Positions 1 to 8,355 of a DNA stretch of 64,000 nt are shown here, piece by piece. Each line of letters starts with the position of its first letter. The first letter of the stretch is position 1. The stretch is taken from contig NZ_FODR01000001.1 of NCBI RefSeq assembly GCF_900110415.1, positions 186,001 through 250,000 of the forward strand, given 5' to 3'. The position numbers and the translations under genes were made by a program. This stretch comes from Mucilaginibacter sp. OK283 (GTDB lineage: Bacteria > Bacteroidota > Bacteroidia > Sphingobacteriales > Sphingobacteriaceae). The notes under the pieces are model-generated. The model ran no database searches, had not been told where the DNA came from, and saw only the letters and a list, made by a program, of their open reading frames with translations.

Positions 1-2
1 TT

Positions 3-611
3 TCTGACAAACTTGACCTTGCCGCCACAGCGCCGCTACTGTGCGCCGGCATAACTACTTACTCGCCGTTAAGGCATTGGAAAGTTGGTAAAGGCCATAA
101 ACTGGCTGTTTTAGGTTTGGGCGGATTGGGCCATATGGGCGTTAAATTTGGTGTTGCCTTTGGCGCCGAAGTTACCGTATTGAGCACATCACCAGGCAAA
201 GAGGCTGATGCAAAAGCATTAGGCGCGCATCATTTTGTGGTAACCAGCGACCCAAAACAAATTGAAGCTGCTAAAAACTCTTTTGATTTTATTTTGGATA
301 CCGTATCGGCACCGCATGATTTTAACATGTACCTGTCGTTGCTGCGCACCAATGGCGTACATATTTGCGTAGGTGTACCACCAGAGCCTGCCAGTGTGCA
401 GGCGTTTAGCCTGTTGGGTGGCCGTAAAAGCCTTGCCGGATCGGGCATTGGCGGAATTGCCGAAACTCAGGAAATGCTTGATTTTTGTGCCGAACACGGA
501 ATTGTTTCAGATATTGAAATGATAGACATCAAAGATATTGATACTGCGTACGCCCGCATGGAAAAGGGTGATGTGAGGTATCGTTTCGTGATTGATATAG
601 CTACGTTGTAA
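3..611 (+). CDS. Zinc-dependent alcohol dehydrogenase, C-terminal part (partial)
   Basis: The gene begins before the window; 202 codons of its 3' part are present and the reading frame is open from base 3. The translation carries APLLCAGITTYSPLRHW followed by the nucleotide-binding glycine motif GLGGLGHMG. This combination is typical of the YahK/cinnamyl-alcohol-dehydrogenase branch of medium-chain dehydrogenases, which reduce aldehydes with NADPH. The N-terminal catalytic zinc ligands lie outside the window. The end matches the family (RYRFVID). Substrate cannot be told from sequence. The stop is followed at once by a heptad repeat arm. Confidence 0.9.
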   Translation, partial: SDKLDLAATAPLLCAGITTYSPLRHWKVGKGHKLAVLGLGGLGHMGVKFGVAFGAEVTVLSTSPGKEADAKALGAHHFVVTSDPKQIEAAKNSFDFILDTVSAPHDFNMYLSLLRTNGVHICVGVPPEPASVQAFSLLGGRKSLAGSGIGGIAETQEMLDFCAEHGIVSDIEMIDIKDIDTAYARMEKGDVRYRFVIDIATL

Positions 612-800
612 GATTTGAGCTATTAGATGTGAGATTTGAGACAGCTGCGGGTTTGGCAGTTATTTCAAATCTCATTTTTTAGGATTGCAAGGTGGGACCT
701 TCGTCCAAAAAGTGCCTAAATTTTTCGCATGCTCCAAAAATCTCAAATCTCACGTCTAATATCTCAAATCTACTTTTCCACATCTCAAATCAAATTTCTA
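611..800. repeat. Heptad repeat locus H1, inverted arms before efp
   Basis: Left arm 611-645 holds 7-bp units in phase with the word AGATTTG/AGATGTG. Right arm 738-800 holds nine consecutive units in exact 7-base phase with the complementary word AAATCTC/ACATCTC/ATATCTC. A short extra copy lies at 664-680. The right arm ends on the -7 promoter element of efp. No coding potential: translation gives only repetitive ISNL-type peptides. Confidence 0.85.
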
Positions 801-806
801 ATTTTG
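799..806 (+). promoter_or_regulatory. Promoter -7 element (TAATTTTG) of efp
   Basis: Matches the Bacteroidetes primary sigma -7 consensus TAnnTTTG exactly and lies 17 bases before the chosen efp start. Its first two bases are the last two bases of the final repeat unit of H1. Confidence 0.6.
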
Positions 807-823
807 CGCCTCAATATTATTTT

Positions 824-1387
824 ATGGCCAAAGCATCAGATGTTAAAAATGGAAATGTGCTTCGCTTTAATGGCGAGTTAGTGCAGGTAGAGGAATTTTT
901 ACACCGTACACCAGGTAACTTGCGTGCATTTTACCAGGCCCGTATGCGTAACGTAAAATCCGGAAAATTAGTTGAATACCGTTTCCGCACCGACGAGGAG
1001 GTTGATATAGCCCGTGTTGAAACCAACGATTATCAATATTTATATGAGGATGGCGATTCATTAGTAGTAATGGATAACGCCACTTACGATCAGCATAACG
1101 TGCCAAAAGCTTTATTTGGCCCGGCGGTTAAGTTCTTAAAAGAGGGAATGAACGTTATTGTTGCCTTTGAAAGCGATGAGCCAATCATGGGTTCAATCCC
1201 GGGATCGGCCGAGTTAGAAATTACCTATACCGAGCCTGCCGTTAAAGGTGATACCTCGAGTGGTGCCCAAAAGAATGCCACGGTAGAAACCGGTGCCGAG
1301 ATTCGTGTGCCTCTTTTCATTAACATTGGCGATAAGGTAAAAGTTGATACCGCTACCGGAACGTATGTGGAGCGCGTGAAAGCGTAG
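824..1387 (+). CDS. efp: Elongation factor P
   Basis: 187 aa, the usual EF-P length. EF-P binds the ribosome between the P and E sites and relieves stalling at proline runs. Three beta-barrel domains are recognisable, ending in the conserved RVPLFINIGDKVKVDT segment. I chose the ATG at 824 because the longer frame from 692 only translates the heptad repeat and promoter. Oddity: the domain I loop that normally reads PGKGQAF, with a lysine modified at the tip, reads PGNLRAF here (P30-F36), so asparagine replaces that lysine and an arginine sits two residues later. The rest of the protein looks intact. A strong intrinsic terminator follows. Confidence 0.95.
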   Translation: MAKASDVKNGNVLRFNGELVQVEEFLHRTPGNLRAFYQARMRNVKSGKLVEYRFRTDEEVDIARVETNDYQYLYEDGDSLVVMDNATYDQHNVPKALFGPAVKFLKEGMNVIVAFESDEPIMGSIPGSAELEITYTEPAVKGDTSSGAQKNATVETGAEIRVPLFINIGDKVKVDTATGTYVERVKA

Positions 1388-1446
1388 CCCACCCGTCCCA
1401 TGAATGGGATCTTTCTATTTTGTATCTTATTATAAAATATATTTTT

Positions 1447-1490
1447 AACAACAAAGCCCGTATCGAAAGACCGGGCTTTGTTGTTTTTTA
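1447..1490 (+). terminator. Intrinsic terminator after efp
   Basis: Perfect 14-bp stem (1447-1460 with 1472-1485, core AAAGCCCG/CGGGCTTT), 11-base loop, then a T-rich tail. Confidence 0.9.
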
Positions 1491-1592
1491 ACCGGGCGTG
1501 CTAACATTTAAATAGCCCGGGCTGTTACATATTAAACTATTTGCCCGTCATTACAGTCATACAAACAAAAATAACCATATACACATTACACC

Positions 1593-2279
1593 ATGAAGAA
1601 GCTATTCATCATTGCTACCCTGCTAACATTTACTTACGGAGCCTTTGCGCAGGCTGTTGATTTGCGCCGAAAAATTGAAGTTACCGGCCTGGCCGAACAG
1701 GAAGTTACCCCCGATATTATCAACGTTACGATATCGCTGCAGGAATATATGGATGGTAAAAAACACATCCAGATCTCGGACCTTGAGGATCAGCTTGAAA
1801 AAGCGGTTAAGGATGCGGGCATACCGGCGGCCGATTTTACCGTCAACAATGTTTCGGCCTGGAATAACGCCGTCCAAAAAAAGAGACAGCCAGATTTTTT
1901 AGCCGGCAAACAATATGGACTGCGGATAAAAGACCTGAACAAGTTTAACCAGATTGTATCTAAAATAGATCCCAAAGGAATTCAATCAACCAACATCGAT
2001 AGCTACGATTATTCAAAAATAAACGAGCTGAAAAACGAGCTGAAGCTTAAAGCCCTGCTCTCCGCCCGGGATAAGGCTTCCTTTTTACTCAGCGGACTCG
2101 GCAACAAACTAGGCGACGTGCTCAATATTATCGAAACCGATAACAGCAGTTTCCCTCAGCCACGCCAATACAACACTATGATGTATAAAGCTGCCGTTGC
2201 CGATGCCCCCCAATCCGACATCGACTTTAAAAAGATCAAGATCAGCCTGCAGATAAATGCGGTGTTTGAGATAAAGTAA
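1593..2279 (+). CDS. SIMPL (DUF541) domain protein, secreted
   Basis: 228 aa. A signal peptide (about residues 1-20, ending AFAQA) precedes one SIMPL/DUF541 domain, recognised by the opening IEVTGLAEQEVTPDIINVTI and the internal tyrosine/lysine-rich region. SIMPL proteins are periplasmic or outer-membrane proteins with no settled biochemical role; some oligomerise and affect stress tolerance. The gene stands alone, with the efp terminator before it and its own terminator after it. Function beyond the family name cannot be inferred. Confidence 0.85.
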   Translation: MKKLFIIATLLTFTYGAFAQAVDLRRKIEVTGLAEQEVTPDIINVTISLQEYMDGKKHIQISDLEDQLEKAVKDAGIPAADFTVNNVSAWNNAVQKKRQPDFLAGKQYGLRIKDLNKFNQIVSKIDPKGIQSTNIDSYDYSKINELKNELKLKALLSARDKASFLLSGLGNKLGDVLNIIETDNSSFPQPRQYNTMMYKAAVADAPQSDIDFKKIKISLQINAVFEIK

Positions 2280-2280
2280 G

Positions 2281-2354
2281 CCCCCGGTGCCCCTGAAAGG
2301 GGGTTTTTTGAACAAATAAAAAGGTCGTCCTAAGTTTTAAGGATGGCCTTTTAT
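2281..2354 (+). terminator. Two hairpins after the SIMPL gene
   Basis: The first hairpin pairs CCCCT with AGGGG and is followed by six T (2289-2309). The second (2318-2354) pairs about 12 bases with two G-T pairs and ends TTTTATTTT. Either could terminate the SIMPL transcript. Confidence 0.75.
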
Positions 2355-2484
2355 TTTGAAACTGGTTTCACGAAAATGAAGCCATTAAAGGGATGGGGTC
2401 AGAAGATTAATGGTTTGTTGTAAATACAACGCACGCAAACATTATCCCGCAATAAAATGTTACCCCTAAAAAAATCACAAAATT

Positions 2485-3351
2485 ATGCAATGGTTTGGCA
2501 GGGGCGAAAGCGATAATGTAGAAGATCAGCGTGGCAGCGGCGGCGGCCGTGGTATAGCAATTGGCGGCGGAATACTGGGCCTTATTGGGGCCGTAATTTA
2601 TATGTTTACCGGGATTAACCCATCGCAGCTGCTTAACCAGAGCGGCGGCGACCAGCAACAGCAAACCGACCAGCAAAATCCCAATGCACCGGAAGATAAC
2701 GGCAAAAAATTTGTGCGTGTAGTACTTAAGGATACCGAGGACATTTGGGGCAAACTATTTAACGATATGGGCCGGCAGTACCAGGATCCTAAACTGGTTT
2801 TATTTACCGATTATGTGCAATCGGCCTGCGGTAACGCCAGCTCGGCAACAGGGCCGTTTTACTGCCCCGGCGATGCCAAAGTATATATCGATTTAAGTTT
2901 TTACGATGAACTTAAAACGCGTTTTGGCGCCGGTGGCGACTTTGCCAATGCCTACGTGATAGCGCACGAAGTGGGGCACCATGTGCAAAACCTGCTGGGT
3001 GTAAGTGCAAAAATGGACCAGGCCCGCAGCCGGATGAGCGAACGCGAATACAATAAACTGTCGGTAAAGCTGGAGCTGCAGGCCGATTTTTATGCGGGTG
3101 TTTGGGCCCATTATGAGCAAAGCATCAACAAAGTAATTAACGAAAAAGATATAGAAGATGCCCTGAACGCCGCTAACGCCATTGGCGACGACCGTTTGCA
3201 AAAACAAAGCCAGGGACATGTGGAACCAGACAGCTTTACCCACGGTACCAGCGCGCAACGCGTATACTGGTTTAAAAAAGGCTATGAAACCGGCGATGTA
3301 AAACAAGGCAACACGTTTGCCGATGACAGGTACGCTTTTCTGGCTAATTAG
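2485..3351 (+). CDS. Neutral zinc metallopeptidase, YpfJ family, membrane-anchored
   Basis: 288 aa. After a short charged N-terminus there is a glycine-rich membrane segment (about residues 22-43), then a Gln/Asn-rich linker, then the YpfJ-type domain (about 73-285) beginning KFVRVVLKDTEDIWGKLF. The zinc motif HEVGHH has H161, E162 and H165; the downstream ELQADFYAGVW supplies the expected third-ligand region. The family is a putative zinc metallopeptidase with the domain probably outside the inner membrane; substrates are unknown. A second, unrelated membrane zinc peptidase lies about 1.5 kb downstream. Confidence 0.88.
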   Translation: MQWFGRGESDNVEDQRGSGGGRGIAIGGGILGLIGAVIYMFTGINPSQLLNQSGGDQQQQTDQQNPNAPEDNGKKFVRVVLKDTEDIWGKLFNDMGRQYQDPKLVLFTDYVQSACGNASSATGPFYCPGDAKVYIDLSFYDELKTRFGAGGDFANAYVIAHEVGHHVQNLLGVSAKMDQARSRMSEREYNKLSVKLELQADFYAGVWAHYEQSINKVINEKDIEDALNAANAIGDDRLQKQSQGHVEPDSFTHGTSAQRVYWFKKGYETGDVKQGNTFADDRYAFLAN

Positions 3352-3420
3352 TTAGTCATTCGCTGCGTGGTCATTTGCTGCGCGTCATTGGTGTGCCGCT
3401 CCCAATGTAATTGGATTTGC
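3352..3420. repeat. Short direct repeats after the YpfJ gene
   Basis: The phrase GTCATTNGCTGCG, or part of it, recurs at about 3356, 3370 and 3383, a spacing of 13-14 bases (two 7-base units). This resembles a decayed heptad array but no inverted arm is evident. Confidence 0.35.
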
Positions 3421-3431
3421 ATTTACTATTG

Positions 3432-4565
3432 TTAAATATCGCGAAATACCAGTTCGGCTACCTCTTCGCCAACCAGACTTCCCATGGCTACGCCCATGCC
3501 GTTACAGCGTACCGCGCAAAAAACATTGGGCTGTATAGCTTTCACTATCGGGCTTAGTTGTTCGCCGAAGCCCATGATGCCGCTCCACCAGTAATCAACC
3601 TCGGTTTTTTGATCGGGGAGGATAACTTCGGCCAAATAGGAAAAGAGTTTTTCCTTAACCTCATCTGTATGCCCAAACTCCCAGGTTTCTTCGGCCTTAT
3701 AATTCAGGTTGCGGCCGCCGCCAAACAGCACACGGTTATCAATGTTCCTGAAATAATAGTACCCTTCATTAAAATGATAGGTGCCCTTCAGTTTTAAACC
3801 ATCTATAGGTTTTGTTACCAATACCTGGCCCCTGCCGGGCACCACATCCAATTCCGGGTACAGCTGGCCGGCAAATGCATTGGTTGCCAGTACTACCTTA
3901 CCTGCTTTAAAGTTACCCTGTGTAGTTTGCAGCCTAACGCAGGTGGCCTCGTGCTCAATTGCCGATACCTGTACATTATTTAAAACCAACACCCCCAGTT
4001 CAAACACTTTATACAATAAAGTCCGCATCATTTTACCGGTGTCAATCTGGCCTTCAAAGTGGTTATAAATTATGTTGGCCACATTATTGAAGCCAAAATC
4101 TGCAATTTTTTCATTCGCAACTGCATAAATGTCAGTTGTTCCGATAATTGGCTGCAATAATTTATTGAGATGATCAACCTTATCCAAAGCTATGTTTGCG
4201 GCCTGGGGTTCATCAACCATAAACAGCTCGTGCCCGCCGTGTTGATGGTAGTCGATATTCTTATCGCCAAGGTTTTGCCGCAGGCGCTGCAGGCCGCGCC
4301 ACTTATAATCAACCAAATGCATAGCTTCTGCTTCTGACGAGCGGTTTATTACCTCAATTTGTTCGCTAACTGTACCAAAACAGGCAAAGCCAGCGTTTTT
4401 AGTACTGGCTCCGCTTGGTAAAAAGCCCCGCTCAAGCACCAGTACTTTAAGCAATGGCTGCTGCTTTTTTAAATGCAGGGCTGCACTTAAGCCCACGAGG
4501 CCGCTGCCGATAATAATTATATCGGCGTTATCAATAAAAGAAGTTCGCTCCCAGTAGGAATACAT
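3432..4565 (-). CDS. FAD-dependent oxidoreductase, DAO (glycine/D-amino-acid oxidase) family
   Basis: 377 aa from the ATG at 4565. The N-terminus has the dinucleotide-binding motif IIIIGSGLVGLSAALHL, followed by the DAO-family middle domain and a C-terminal FAD-contact region ending NGMGVAMGSLVGEEVAEL. Such enzymes oxidise amines or amino acids using FAD. The frame is open back to 4643, but a perfect -7 element lies between that position and 4565, so the shorter start is preferred. Substrate is not predictable. Single gene, convergent with the YpfJ gene. Confidence 0.85.
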   Translation of the reverse strand: MYSYWERTSFIDNADIIIIGSGLVGLSAALHLKKQQPLLKVLVLERGFLPSGASTKNAGFACFGTVSEQIEVINRSSEAEAMHLVDYKWRGLQRLRQNLGDKNIDYHQHGGHELFMVDEPQAANIALDKVDHLNKLLQPIIGTTDIYAVANEKIADFGFNNVANIIYNHFEGQIDTGKMMRTLLYKVFELGVLVLNNVQVSAIEHEATCVRLQTTQGNFKAGKVVLATNAFAGQLYPELDVVPGRGQVLVTKPIDGLKLKGTYHFNEGYYYFRNIDNRVLFGGGRNLNYKAEETWEFGHTDEVKEKLFSYLAEVILPDQKTEVDYWWSGIMGFGEQLSPIVKAIQPNVFCAVRCNGMGVAMGSLVGEEVAELVFRDI

Positions 4566-4576
4566 TTTTTTTAATT

Positions 4577-4584
4577 CAAAAGTA
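4577..4584 (-). promoter_or_regulatory. Promoter -7 element (TACTTTTG) of the FAD oxidoreductase
   Basis: Exact TAnnTTTG match on the minus strand, 11 bases before the ATG at 4565. It implies a very short leader and supports the shorter start. Confidence 0.6.
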
Positions 4585-4634
4585 AAAATTGCGCAGCACT
4601 CTTGAACACCATAAATAAAATAAACACATTGTGA

Positions 4635-4818
4635 AAAATTCAAAAATCAAAACCTATCTCTGTAGGCATTACTTTTTAACATGCGTATTTGGTACGGAAT
4701 GGTTTTTGAATGTGATAAGTTATAAATGCATGTGAAAGTACGTATACACACTAAGCTTAAGCGGCCTACCGCATGCCAATCATTTTTGAATTTTGACTTT
4801 TTAATTTTGACTTAACAA
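4635..4818. repeat. Heptad repeat locus H2
   Basis: Left arm 4635-4655 has units of the type AATTCAA/AAATCAA. Right arm 4784-4818 has five 7-bp units in exact phase (TTTTGAA, TTTTGAC, TTTTTAA, TTTTGAC, TTAACAA) and stops at the base before the ATG of the next gene. The right arm contains the -7 element of that gene. Confidence 0.75.
4802..4809 (+). promoter_or_regulatory. Promoter -7 element (TAATTTTG) inside the heptad arm
   Basis: Exact TAnnTTTG match 9 bases before the ATG at 4819. It is built from repeat units of H2, so array and promoter are the same bases. Confidence 0.5.
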
Positions 4819-5547
4819 ATGAATCACTTATCGTTTATAACAGCCTATATTGGATATAACTCTGCCTGGTTCCTGATGATCCTGGTTGCCATTGTTAGCT
4901 TTATTGTACAATGGCGTTTTAAGAGTAAATTTAAACACTACTCAGAAGTGGGCCTGCTATCCGGCCTGTCGGGCCAGGAGGTAGCGGTTAAAATGCTGCG
5001 CGCCCACGGCATATTTGATGTACAGGTAATATGCGTTGAAGGCCAGCTTACCGATCATTATAACCCCGAAACCAAAACCGTTAACCTGAGCCAGGATGTT
5101 TTTTACAGCCGCAGCGTTGCCGCGGCTGCCGTTGCCGCCCACGAGTGTGGCCACGCGGTACAACATGCCCAGGCTTATGCGTGGCTTAGTTTCCGGTCGG
5201 CTATGGTACCGGTTATTAACATTGCATCAACGCTAACACAATGGACACTGCTTATTGGTGTAATGCTGCTCATTTTTTCGCACAATCCATTTGTATTGGC
5301 CATAGGTGTGGCCGCACTGGCATTGGTTACTTTTTTTAGCTTTATAACCCTGCCGGTAGAGTTTGATGCCAGCCGCCGCGCACTGGCCTGGCTTAACAAT
5401 AACTATAGTATTGTACAAACTACAGAGGAGCATGAACAGGCTAAAGACGCCCTTTGGTGGGCGGCCATGACCTACGTTGTAGCCGCGCTTAGCTCGCTGG
5501 CAACATTGCTTTATTACGCTTCGTTTTTGTTTAACAGGCGGAATTAA
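4819..5547 (+). CDS. Membrane zinc metallopeptidase, YugP family
   Basis: 242 aa. Family features: an N-terminal membrane segment, the motif SGLSGQEVAVKMLRAHGI, then the zinc site HECGHAVQHA with H108, E109 and H112, followed by two or three more hydrophobic segments (about 133-153, 156-177, 213-235). LPVEFDASRRAL supplies the downstream conserved acidic residue. YugP-type proteins are putative inner-membrane peptidases with no assigned substrate. Starts right after heptad arm H2 and ends just before H3. Confidence 0.88.
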   Translation: MNHLSFITAYIGYNSAWFLMILVAIVSFIVQWRFKSKFKHYSEVGLLSGLSGQEVAVKMLRAHGIFDVQVICVEGQLTDHYNPETKTVNLSQDVFYSRSVAAAAVAAHECGHAVQHAQAYAWLSFRSAMVPVINIASTLTQWTLLIGVMLLIFSHNPFVLAIGVAALALVTFFSFITLPVEFDASRRALAWLNNNYSIVQTTEEHEQAKDALWWAAMTYVVAALSSLATLLYYASFLFNRRN

Positions 5548-5563
5548 AGGCCCGAAGGGCCTT

Positions 5564-5692
5564 GATGTGCAGATATGCAGATTTCAGATATGCAGATGAT
5601 GAAAGCAAAAGAGGCCTTCCATACATGGAGGGCCTTTTGCTTGGCGCCCTTTTTAGCGAATCTGAAATCTGCACATCTGGAATCTGCACATT
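5564..5692. repeat. Heptad repeat locus H3, inverted arms around a hairpin
   Basis: Left arm 5564-5598 holds five 7-bp units (AGATATG, CAGATTT, CAGATAT type). Right arm 5658-5692 holds five units in exact phase (GAATCTG, AAATCTG, CACATCT, GGAATCT, GCACATT). The arms are reverse complements in word content and enclose the stem-loop at 5605-5640. Confidence 0.85.
5605..5640. terminator. Stem-loop between the H3 arms
   Basis: About 16 paired bases with a small bulge (AAAAGAGGCCTTCCAT facing ATGGAGGGCCTTTT). Likely the terminator of the YugP-type gene. A short GGCCC/GGGCC hairpin also directly follows the stop. Confidence 0.6.
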
Positions 5693-5749
5693 TTTTCCTA
5701 CCTTACTGTAACCTAAGTAAAAGTCTTGTTGTCAGAGAGGTTGTAACAC

Positions 5750-6331
5750 ATGCAAAGCAAGCTTTCAGATATCGATCTTATTGAACAAACACTGGCGGGT
5801 AACCAATCGGCATATGCCGACCTGGTGAAGCGGCACCAGCGGTTTGTTTTTACACTTGCTTTGCGTTTTTCAAAAAACCGCGAGGATGCTGAAGAGATTG
5901 CGCAGGACTGTTTTATAAAGGCGTACCGCGCGCTGGCAACATACGGCGGGCAATCAAAATTCAGTACATGGCTGTACACTATTGTGTATAATACAGCTAT
6001 GACATTTTTACGAAAGAAAAGAGTAGCAACCGATTCGATAGATGACGAAGCTACCTTTATACAGGTTGAAAACAACGAGTCGGCTTATGATGTATACAAC
6101 GTAGAGAATAAATCGAGATCGTTTTACCTTAATCAGGCCATAGCGCAGTTACTGCCCGATGATGCTACCATTATAACCTTGTTTTATAAAGGCGAGCAAT
6201 CACTGGAAGAAATTGCCCAAACTTTGGGGATGGAGGCCAATACGGTTAAGGTAAAACTATTCAGGGCGCGCCAGCGTTTGAAAGATAAGCTGGAGCGTAA
6301 TTTAAAACATGAGGTTAAAGAACTGATATGA
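5750..6331 (+). CDS. ECF-type RNA polymerase sigma factor
   Basis: 193 aa. Region 2 (about 20-90) contains the core-binding segment NREDAEEIAQDCFIKAYRAL and region 4 (about 125-180) has the helix-turn-helix EEIAQTLGMEANTVKVKLFRARQRL. Spacing is typical of ECF sigma factors, which direct polymerase to stress or envelope regulons. The stop overlaps the next start by 4 bases (ATGA), so the two are translationally coupled. The downstream partner is a membrane protein, which fits a sigma/anti-sigma pair. Confidence 0.92.
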   Translation: MQSKLSDIDLIEQTLAGNQSAYADLVKRHQRFVFTLALRFSKNREDAEEIAQDCFIKAYRALATYGGQSKFSTWLYTIVYNTAMTFLRKKRVATDSIDDEATFIQVENNESAYDVYNVENKSRSFYLNQAIAQLLPDDATIITLFYKGEQSLEEIAQTLGMEANTVKVKLFRARQRLKDKLERNLKHEVKELI

Positions 6332-6831
6332 ATACCATAGAAGAAGAACTCTGGAACTACATTGACGGCAACTGCACGCCGGCCGGGCAGGATGCCATTG
6401 CCCGCCTTATTGAGCAGGATGAGGCCTATAACAAAAAATACCAGGAACTGATGCAGCTAAACCTGGAATTTGCAGCCATGGAGCTTGACGAACCATCAAT
6501 GGCATTTACGTATAACGTGATGGAAACCATCCGTACCGAAAACGCGCGACAGCCACTTAAAGCGGCTATTGATAAACGTATTATTATGGGCATAGCTGTT
6601 TTCTTTATTTTTACCATATTGGCTTTGCTGGTGTTCGCTTTTGCCAACACTCATTCGCAGCTTTCGGCTTTTGATGTTAAAGTTAAACTGCCGGCTGCTA
6701 TAAAACTGCCAAATGCCGCCAATATTTTTACCAGCCCGGTATTTAAATGGTTTATCATGTTTGACGTTGTATTGGCCTTATTTTTATCAGACAGTTATTT
6801 GCGTAGAAAAAAAACGACAAAACAGGCCTAA
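6328..6831 (+). CDS. Membrane protein, probable anti-sigma factor
   Basis: 167 aa. The N-terminus (1-60) reads EEELWNYIDGNCTPAGQDAIARLIEQDEAY, resembling the short helical anti-sigma domain in which a small Bacteroidetes protein binds the sigma factor. Two hydrophobic segments follow (about 88-112 and 130-150). No zinc-finger HxxxCxxC motif is present, so it is not a classic ZAS anti-sigma factor. The assignment is inferred from the 4-base overlap with the sigma gene and from topology; direct family recognition is weak. Confidence 0.65.
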   Translation: MNTIEEELWNYIDGNCTPAGQDAIARLIEQDEAYNKKYQELMQLNLEFAAMELDEPSMAFTYNVMETIRTENARQPLKAAIDKRIIMGIAVFFIFTILALLVFAFANTHSQLSAFDVKVKLPAAIKLPNAANIFTSPVFKWFIMFDVVLALFLSDSYLRRKKTTKQA

Positions 6832-7002
6832 AGTGTTTACCATGTAGTACGCAAAAGTTTACAATTAACTAATACCGGCTTTTTTTTAATTGATATTTAT
6901 TTTTTAACCACCATTTTTAACTCGTATAGGCATATAATGCCAACTTGCTAAAAAAATTTACGAAGTTTTAATTTTTGGTATAGTAATTGTACAGGTATAT
7001 AT

Positions 7003-7087
7003 GAACTGGTAATCCTTACCGGTTTAATTGTGATAAGGTTTAGGTTGAAAGTCGCCCGACGCAAGGTCTGGGCGGCTTTTATTTTTT
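7003..7087 (+). ncRNA. Candidate small RNA or leader with intrinsic terminator
   Basis: In the 375-base gap before the histidine kinase there is a hairpin CTGGTAA/TTACCGG (about 7004-7020) followed by a GC-rich terminator hairpin GTCGCCC/GGGCGGC (7051-7057 with 7070-7076) and a T-rich tail. TATATATG at about 6996 is one base off the -7 consensus. It may be a short transcript or a distal terminator of the sigma operon. No peptide is apparent. The rest of the gap is AT-rich with nothing recognisable. Confidence 0.35.
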
Positions 7088-7216
7088 TAAGAGATTTCTC
7101 AATCTTGAAATATCAGCCTGAAAACCAACTGAAAATTCTTCATATTCCAAAACAAACTATTTCATTCTCCTTACCGTATAACCAAAACACAATAATAGCT
7201 GCCCCCCTTGACAGCT

Positions 7217-8323
7217 ATGCCAATTGTATACTACATGATAAATCGTTTTGAGATAAATACCGGGGCCGATTTTAATTTCGAACGGTTTTTCGAATTGTCG
7301 GCTGATCTTTTCTGCATTGCCGGTTATGATGGCTACTTTAAAAGAATTAATGCGGCGGTTTCAAAAACATTGGGGTATACCAATGAGGAGCTTTTGTCAA
7401 GACCTATAAACTTTTTTGTTCATCCTGACGATCAAACTATAACTGAAAAAAAGCGCGATAACATCAGGCATGACATCCCACTTTTGAATTTCGAAAACCG
7501 CTACATAACCAAAAGCGGAGAGGTTGTCTGGCTCGCCTGGACGTCGATGCCTGTTGACCGCGAACAACTTGTTTTTGCTATAGCCAAAAACATTACCGAA
7601 AAAAAAAGGCAGGAGGCTGAACGCAACAATTTGATAACCAGCCTGACTCAAATAAACGATGACCTTAAACAGCTTACCTACACTACATCGCATGATCTCC
7701 GGTCACCGGTAAGTAACCTGTTATCCGTTTTTAATTTTATTGATATTTCAAAAATACAGGATGCAGAGACCATTGAGCTTATTGGCATGCTCAGATCGGC
7801 TTCAGAAAGCCTGAAAGAGACGCTTAATAATTATGTAGACGTTTTGAGCCAGAAAGACAGCCTGAATGTTCACCTGGAGAAAATCAATGTTAACAACTCG
7901 TTAAATACCGTTCTGCGTTCGGTTAGTTCGTTGATACAAGATTCGGGCGTTACCATCAACTATAGCATTGCCGGCGATTGTACTATCAATTTCAACAAGG
8001 CTTACCTCGAAAGTGTTTTTTTAAACCTGATTACCAATTCCATTAAATACGCGCGCCCTGAAGTTGTCCCGGTTATCGATATCAGCTTTAGAATTTATAA
8101 GGGCTTAAAGCAAATAATATTTGCCGATAATGGTTTAGGATTCGACATGGATCGCGTTAAGGATAAAATATTTGGATTTCACCAAACGTTTCATCACCAT
8201 CATGATAGCAAGGGTATAGGGCTATATTTGGTTTATAACCATATTACCAGCCTTGGCGGACAAATTACCATCGAAAGCAAACCTAACGAAGGGGCTACCT
8301 TTATCATATCGTTTAAAGATTAA
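7217..8323 (+). CDS. PAS-domain sensor histidine kinase
   Basis: About 368 aa. A PAS domain (about 25-130, FELSADLFCIAGYDGYFKRIN...) is followed by a histidine kinase core: H-box TTSHDLRSPVSNLL, N-box LITNSIKYA, G1 box DNGLGFD and G2 segment KGIGLYLV. No membrane segment is seen, so it is probably cytoplasmic. No response regulator is adjacent, so it is an orphan. ATGs at 7217 and 7235 are both plausible; nothing decides between them. A run of four histidines (HHHH) precedes the G2 box. Confidence 0.88.
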   Translation: MPIVYYMINRFEINTGADFNFERFFELSADLFCIAGYDGYFKRINAAVSKTLGYTNEELLSRPINFFVHPDDQTITEKKRDNIRHDIPLLNFENRYITKSGEVVWLAWTSMPVDREQLVFAIAKNITEKKRQEAERNNLITSLTQINDDLKQLTYTTSHDLRSPVSNLLSVFNFIDISKIQDAETIELIGMLRSASESLKETLNNYVDVLSQKDSLNVHLEKINVNNSLNTVLRSVSSLIQDSGVTINYSIAGDCTINFNKAYLESVFLNLITNSIKYARPEVVPVIDISFRIYKGLKQIIFADNGLGFDMDRVKDKIFGFHQTFHHHHDSKGIGLYLVYNHITSLGGQITIESKPNEGATFIISFKD

Positions 8324-8355
8324 CATGGCCAGTTGGGAACCGCTGATGCGGTATT

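Noticed and set aside
7208..7232. TTGACA and TATACT before the PAS kinase as an E. coli-type promoter
   Set aside because: Spacing is only 13 bases and Bacteroidetes use a different consensus.
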